Below are positions 58,533 to 64,000 of a stretch of DNA of 64,000 nucleotides, piece by piece. Every line of letters begins with the position of its first letter. The first letter of the stretch is position 1. The translations under genes and the position numbers were made by a program. The notes under the pieces were generated by a model, which was not told the DNA's origin, searched no databases, and saw nothing but the letters and a program-made list of their open reading frames with translations. The stretch comes from Rhabditoides inermis (lineage: Eukaryota; Nematoda; Chromadorea; Rhabditida; Rhabditidae), in NCBI GenBank assembly GCA_963966185.1, contig CAWZYM010000307.1:436001-500000 (forward strand). The letters run 5' to 3'.

Positions 58533-61500
58533 TCACTTCTTTCCTCCGCGCTGCTTCACGTTGAGAATGACGAGAGCCATGTTGGACATGTTGTAGAAGG
58601 CGAACGAGCACGCGTCCTTCATGAACAGACCCTGCAACGCAACCATAACTGTCACCCTCCTTCTCTCTCTCTCTCTACTCCCTCTCTGCTTACATCGTGG
58701 CTGAGCTTCTGCTTGTTGGCGGGTATGCCGTACTTGTTATGTACCAGGTCCTTGAGGGAGGACACGGGATGGTCGACTGCCACATGGAATGCGACCACCT
58801 CCCCGTGCAGGGAGAACTCCTCGGCCACCGGCAGCTGCACACGCACCTCGATGTCCCCCGACACCTACAACCAAACGTCGACGTCGGAAAGTTCAATGCC
58901 ACACCCATACAAGCACTATGCACGACACGGCGCGTACCTTGTTGAGCCACTGGCTCTCGGGGATGAGGTCGTCCTCTGTCTTGGCCCTCTTGGCAGGCGG
59001 CGCGTCCGTCGGCGGACCGCGAGGAGGCATCATAGGACGACCCATGCCCATCGGGAGGGGCATGCCTCCAACTGAAACCATCAGTAATATATACACACAC
59101 ACACTCTCTCTCTCCTTCCGTCTACTCACCCATGGGAGGGATGATGGGCGGGAGTCCGGGGATGGGCATTCCGAGGGGCATGGGCATGCCCATCGGAGGG
59201 CGCATCACTGGGGGCATCACGGGGGGACGAGCCATCGCAGGAGGCTGCACACATGGGCATTACACTCAACTACCACAAACACCAACTCACCAGAGCCGCT
59301 GCGGGGGGCATGGGCGGCTTGGCGACAGGAGGCGGCATCGGAGGCGGGGCGGCCGCGGCGGGAGGCGGCGCCTGCGGGGGCGGGGCAGCGGCCGCCGGGG
59401 GAGGAGCCTGCGGGGGCGGGGCGTCCTGCTTGGGCGGCTGGTATCCGTGCTGTCTCTGGATCTCGCTGATCTGCTGCTCGAGGGTCGTCTGTCCGGGGTT
59501 GCGAGTGGGCGGAGCTTGGAGCACCTCCTCTTCTCCAATCTTGCGACCAATCTGCTCCTGCTCTCCTCCAACTCCGAAGATATCCGAACGACGCTCGGCG
59601 AATCTGAAAAATAACATCATTATCAACATGCAATAGAGCGATTGAATGGAATTTCAAGAGTTAAGATAATTAGAGAGTTGAAAGAGATGGTGTGTTGGGT
59701 TGTGGCGTACCTTCCGAGATGCTTTCCGATCTCGTGTCCAGGCGCGAACACTGGCTCCTCCGCACTCCTCTCCGCCTGGAAACGATCGCGGTCCTCCTTG
59801 TACTGAGAGTCCACTGTGTTGTACCTACAAACCAGCTATTCACAACAGTTACGCAAAAACGACACAAAAACAAGACATTGAATTACTGCGCAACATAACA
59901 AATAATCAATATAATCAAGCCACTCGGACAGCGTACCTGACGTGCTGGTCGACCTGGTCAGCCCTGACCCTCTCTCCCGTCAGGGGCGACACCAGCCACT
60001 TGTCCGCGTCCTTCTTCGCAGCAAGGGCTACAACAACACACAATCACTAATCGAATCGAATTACATGCTTCATGCTTCAACACATAGCCATTCCAAGTTT
60101 CAGCGCCAATACTGATGAAAAAACAAAGAAAAGCATTTTCGTTTCGATGGCATTACTCTCTAGCGGTCGCGTCATCTGCGCGGACCTTGCGTAGAAAGTA
60201 GAGGTGAGAGTCGGAACTCGGTCAAGAGCTATGCTCATCTCAGATTCTTGCATTAGTGTTTTGTGTCTAAAGAATCTATTTCTGGCAATACCCCCGATCG
60301 GTTGACGTACCCTTCTTGGGGTCGTAGTCCCTGATGGTGACATCGTGCTTGGTGGGGGCGGCGGGTGCGGGCTGAGTCACCTCGTACGCGGCACGGGTCT
60401 GCGCGGCCGGCGCGTCCGAAGCAACCTGCACAAACAAACACTGTATCCCATAATCCCATTCAAACACTCTTTTCGATTAAAGTTTCGTTTCTAGGCGCCT
60501 CCCGACCTCGTTGTGTATCTCGTCGTCCGAGTCGCTCTCGTCCATGTCCATCTCTACTGTCTGCTGCGCGGCCGCCGCCTTGTTCTGCTCCTCCCGAGCC
60601 TCCAGCAACACGCGCGCGCCCACGTCCTTCGGAGTGCACAGACCAGGCAGATTGGCTGAATACATACATGATACATGCACTATACATGAATAAACGCACC
60701 GGTCTCGTGTGGCTGGAAGTCGACGGTCTGGACGACGACGAAGTCGTGCCAGTCGATCTGCGCGTACGCCATGCGCTCCTTCTCGGCCGCCGCCTCCTCC
60801 TTCTCCTTCAGACCGCGCTGGTGCTTCTCCCACGCACACCTGTACCTGCAGTCATCCAGAAGACCCTTCGAATCCTGCGCATCCTTCTTCAGGTCATCCA
60901 CGATAGTCTTCGTCGGTATGATCACCTACAAACACAATAGGTTACCAACACAAATTTAAAAAAGAGAGAAAATAAATGTACAATAACTGCTTCCTACGAC
61001 AAACCTTGGTGTACTGCTCGACGAGTTTTGTGAAATAGGAGAAGTTGGAGTGCTGCGGCTTGAGGAAATCGAACTGGTAGTTGCGAATCTCTCTGAACAG
61101 CGTAAAATTTTACTACCATAGTTACAAACAGATATTAATAACTTTAAACGTACAAACCAAGACAAAAACTTAGTTAACCTGTTCATGAGCTGAGTGAGAA
61201 ACTGCCTGCCGTTGCGAGCGACGAATATGGCAGTGAGGCGGATCAGATCACTAAATAGTAAACAAGTAATAAACAATTACATTACTATTTAAAAAAATTT
61301 TTACAAAAACCACCATAATGCTAACGTAATAGCTAACAAACTCACAGGTCGTACGCGTTGATAGTGGCGGGATCGGCGCTGAACTCATAAGGTGAAGGAG
61401 GCTTAGTGGGCACAAACTCGGCCTGAAAACCACAGATATGATAAGGAAGCACATAATATCAAATTAATATCACAAACATCAACAAAATAAAGTAATAATA

Positions 61501-61944
61501 AAACTATACGAACCTTCTTGACGTGTTGCTTGACGGCCTCGGGCAACTGTGGCTTGGGAATCGACGACTCGACGACCTTGCCATCTTGCAGCTCGCGCAC
61601 CTATAGAACTCATTTTTATACACCATACACTTTGAAAACAAATAATAACAAGCCTTGTGCTGGTAGTATGCGTTGTACGGATCGGTAGGGGAGAGGAAGT
61701 TGAAGCGCGGGTTGTTGGCCTCCTTTTCGCGAATTTTGTTCTCGAAATCCACCCCGTTCCTAGCCACGAATGCAGCCGTTTTGTCGACAATAGCTAAAAT
61801 ATACAATCGTATTATAAAATAAACAGCGAATAACGTACTTCTAATGTCAGGCGGCGGGTAGATTATGCCGATGATTTGCTTGCCGCTGAGTGACGGCTCA
61901 TTGTTCATCGAGTCCTCCTCGCGGTGTGACACCGTGACGGTCAT
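58533..61944 (-). CDS. splicing factor 3A subunit 1 (SF3A1/SAP114/PRP21)
   Basis: A component of the U2 snRNP that helps define the branch site. The start is MTVTVSHREEDSMNNEPSLS, followed by IIGIIYPPPDIR. SURP module 1 is IVDKTAAFVARNGVDFENKI, with NPRFNFLSPTDPYNAYYQHK. SURP module 2 is LIRLTAIFVARNGRQFLTQL, with NYQFDFLKPQHSNFSYFTKL. A charged region with WHDFVVVQTVDF, then EMDMDESDSDDEI, matches SF3A1 proteins. A long Pro/Ala/Met-rich stretch follows (about 59050-59480). The C-terminal ubiquitin-like domain has VRVQLP, VDHPVSSLKDLVHNKYGIPA and FAFYNMSNMALVILNVKQRG. All expected domains are present in the usual order. Confidence 0.96.
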
Positions 61945-62401
61945 GGTTACCTACAAAAACAAAAACAAAAATACAAACAACAATCAAAAACACCAACGCA
62001 AAAACACAAAACGAACAAAATCGACCAAACAATATCCAAACAAAACATTCTGCGGAAAAATGAAATTTACACCAACACGAACCCATGCACAATAATCAAG
62101 ATGCACACTGCGCAGTCCGACATTCGCAAATAAAAATGTTCTCAAAGATCAAAAGGTAAAGGTAAAGGTATCCCCCCGATTCAAGAGATTCACTCTGCGG
62201 AGGTAAGATCAAAATACTTTTAAATATCATAACATGAATACAAATAATATCATGTAATCATATTTGTTATGAAACATTTTATAAATAGACAACTGATGAC
62301 ACATGAAACAATTTATCGTAATTCAAAAAAAATCTCAAGAATATCCTGATAACCGTATTTAAACGTAACATTCAAAACTTTCAAAACATTGCAAGACACA
62401 A
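61945..62401. other. intergenic stretch between two minus-strand genes
   Basis: AT-rich sequence with a short AGGTAA-type repeat near 62155. Nothing else was recognised. Confidence 0.6.
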
Positions 62402-63737
62402 TCAAATGAGCAACAGAATGGCAAAGAAAGAGAAGAGGAGGGCTTGGCCTCGGTGGGCGAAACAAATGAGCGTCGGTCGGGCCTTGCTGCCATGCTTGCC
62501 AGTTTTGCGCGGAATCGACACGCGGCAACTGGAATGAAATCGAATTGCGGAACGTTCCATGGAACTGACTAACCCATTATTGACCACTAGGGGAGGAGCA
62601 GTGGTGGTGGTGGTGGTGGTGGTTGTCGTAGTCGATGTCGTCGTCGTCGGCGCTTCCGTCGTGGTTGTTGTTGTTGTGGTGGTAGTACTTGTTGTTGTGC
62701 TGCTTGACGTGGTGGTAGTCACACTGCTCTCCGCTTTTTCGGTTGCCGGAGGGGCGGTGATTCGAATAGGCATGATGGTCGCTGGAGTGGTGTGAGGCAC
62801 GATGATGTCCAACTCCAGCGGATCGCACGTCTCCTTGTCTGCAAGTAACTCTCTCTCTCTCTCTCTCTCCCTCTCTCCCTCTCTCCCTCTCTCCCTCTCT
62901 CCCTCTCTCCCTCTCTCCCCCTCTCTCTCCCTCCCTCTCGTACCTGGAGGAACGAAGCAGCAGCAGACAGTGTGTCCCTTGTGTCGATAGCACCTGTCCC
63001 CATCTCTCTCCGAGTGAATCAGAAGACAGTAGCGATACATCTCGTCGTTCAGATGTTTGTACACACAGTGCGTCTCCTCCTCCACGTCTGTTTCATCTGT
63101 AAACAACTATTAGTAAACAACAATAAACACAAACAACCCACCGTCGGCATCGTCCACGTACACGTATTTGTCTCTCGAATTGACAGTAGTTATCGGCTTG
63201 TGAGTGGTCTTGACGACTGCAGTGGTGGCGGGTTCAGGAGGCAGCAGCCTCGGCGGAGTCTTGGTCGCCTTATACGCGGCCAGTGACTTGGAAGGCTTGG
63301 TCGGCTCCTCCTCCTCCTCACTCTTCTGCATGTCCTTGTCGCTCAGCTCCCCGCTCTTCCTATCGTACTCCTCTCCCTCATAGTCATCCCAGTCGATGTC
63401 CACTGCATTCACTTGGTAGTCGTCGTCGTTTTCATCATCGATCACTGAAGCATATCGTGTCTGAGAGACTCTTTTTTTCATCACTCACCTCTCTTCTTTC
63501 TGCCCCTTCTTCCCTTGCCTTTCTTCACAATTCGACCATACTCGTTCTCCAGCTCCTCGTCTTCGTCCTAGATTTGATGTCACAAAAATCAATACATCAA
63601 TAAATCGATAATCTCACCTCGTACTCTCCCTCTTCTTCCTCTTCGTAGTATTCCTCCTCACTACCGGCGCCCACTGCGGCATCCCTTCCCGGACGGTGTA
63701 GAAGACACCCTACCGCTCCAGCGTCGCACACCTGCAA

Positions 63738-63780
<43 letters not shown>

Positions 63781-64000
63781 CCATCTCTCCCTTTACCCAC
63801 CTCACTCCCGCACACAACCGGAGTCGACGAAACGGAAGCTGAAACGTACGCGTACATTTTATTAGTGAAACGTATCATTATCACTCACGTATGGCATCTT
63901 TGCCGCTGTTGACTAGCCGTGTGAGGGTGTTATGATGAATGGAACAGCACACTCTAAGCGTCTTCGAAGTGAGCTCTTCTAGTTGAATACCTGAATGAAT
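62402..64000 (-). CDS. Cys-rich, Thr-rich cell-surface protein, N-terminus outside the window
   Basis: Partial at its 5' side: coding continues past 64000. The exons read, in protein order: IQLEELTSKTLRVCCSIHHN, SSTPVVCGSE joined to VCDAGAVGCLLHRPGRD, an acidic run, GRIVKKGKGRRGRKK, another acidic block, TKPSKSLAAYKATKTPPRL, then a second Cys cluster (HCVYKHLNDEMYRYC, later RCYRHKGHTVCCCF). A mucin-like run of Thr follows (about 62600-62730), and the protein ends in a hydrophobic tail, ALLFSFFAILLLI. That last segment fits a GPI-anchor signal or a C-terminal membrane helix. CCSIHHN and HTVCCCF could be halves of the same repeated Cys fold. I do not recognise the family. A CT-rich intron lies at 62845-62935. 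Confidence 0.7.

Noticed and set aside
59287..59636. Open frames on both strands at the Pro/Ala-rich part of SF3A1
   Set aside because: They are shadows of the low-complexity GC-rich coding region of SF3A1 on the minus strand.

Overview
The window is nuclear DNA of a nematode. Genes are split by many short GT-AG introns (often 40-100 bases, ending in TGCAG or TTCAG), and many introns carry long GA/CT microsatellites. Several families point to Nematoda: a cuticle collagen, a nuclear hormone receptor with the divergent ACAAFFRR P-box region, an MSP-domain protein, a serpentine chemoreceptor of the Sra-like type, and a tandem pair of TRIC channels. The species cannot be read from the sequence.

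Layout. 1-5 kb: GA-rich repeats around a small secreted-protein gene whose residue pattern resembles plant S1/SPH proteins. 5-8.7 kb: peroxisomal acyl-CoA synthetase. 10.4-12.1 kb: two small genes of unknown role. 12.5-15.1 kb: nuclear receptor (-). 17-23.3 kb: DHRS1-type dehydrogenase whose 4.7 kb intron holds a 2.5 kb inverted-repeat transposon and a degraded antisense gene. 23.4-24.5 kb: MSP-domain protein (-). 24.8-27.3 kb: STPR-repeat protein with a GST-C-like tail. 27.4-28.2 kb: ARF-like GTPase (-). 28.5-30 kb: novel membrane protein A (-). 30.2-36 kb: a 42-bp minisatellite broken by a 4.9 kb foldback/Mutator-like transposon that carries a USP-like cysteine protease gene. 36.2-39.2 kb: NPL4. 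39.9-45.2 kb: two tandem TRIC channel genes. 45.7-50.9 kb: TOE1 deadenylase, with a chemoreceptor gene nested antisense in its AT-rich intron. 51.1-54.6 kb: protein tyrosine pseudophosphatase (-), with a tRNA-Leu in an intron. 55.5-56.7 kb: cuticle collagen. 56.9-58.3 kb: membrane protein B, a paralog of A. 58.5-61.9 kb: SF3A1 splicing factor (-). 62.4 kb to the end: a Thr-rich secreted or GPI-anchored protein (-) that runs off the window.

The genes are mostly unrelated housekeeping and nematode-specific loci, not one pathway. The most notable structures are two elements with long inverted repeats and perfect 9-bp target-site duplications, the mark of the Mutator/foldback class. The larger one carries an apparently intact 280-residue protease with C, H and D catalytic candidates and no visible transposase. 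All exon models were built by hand from splice signals and reading phase, without alignments or transcripts.
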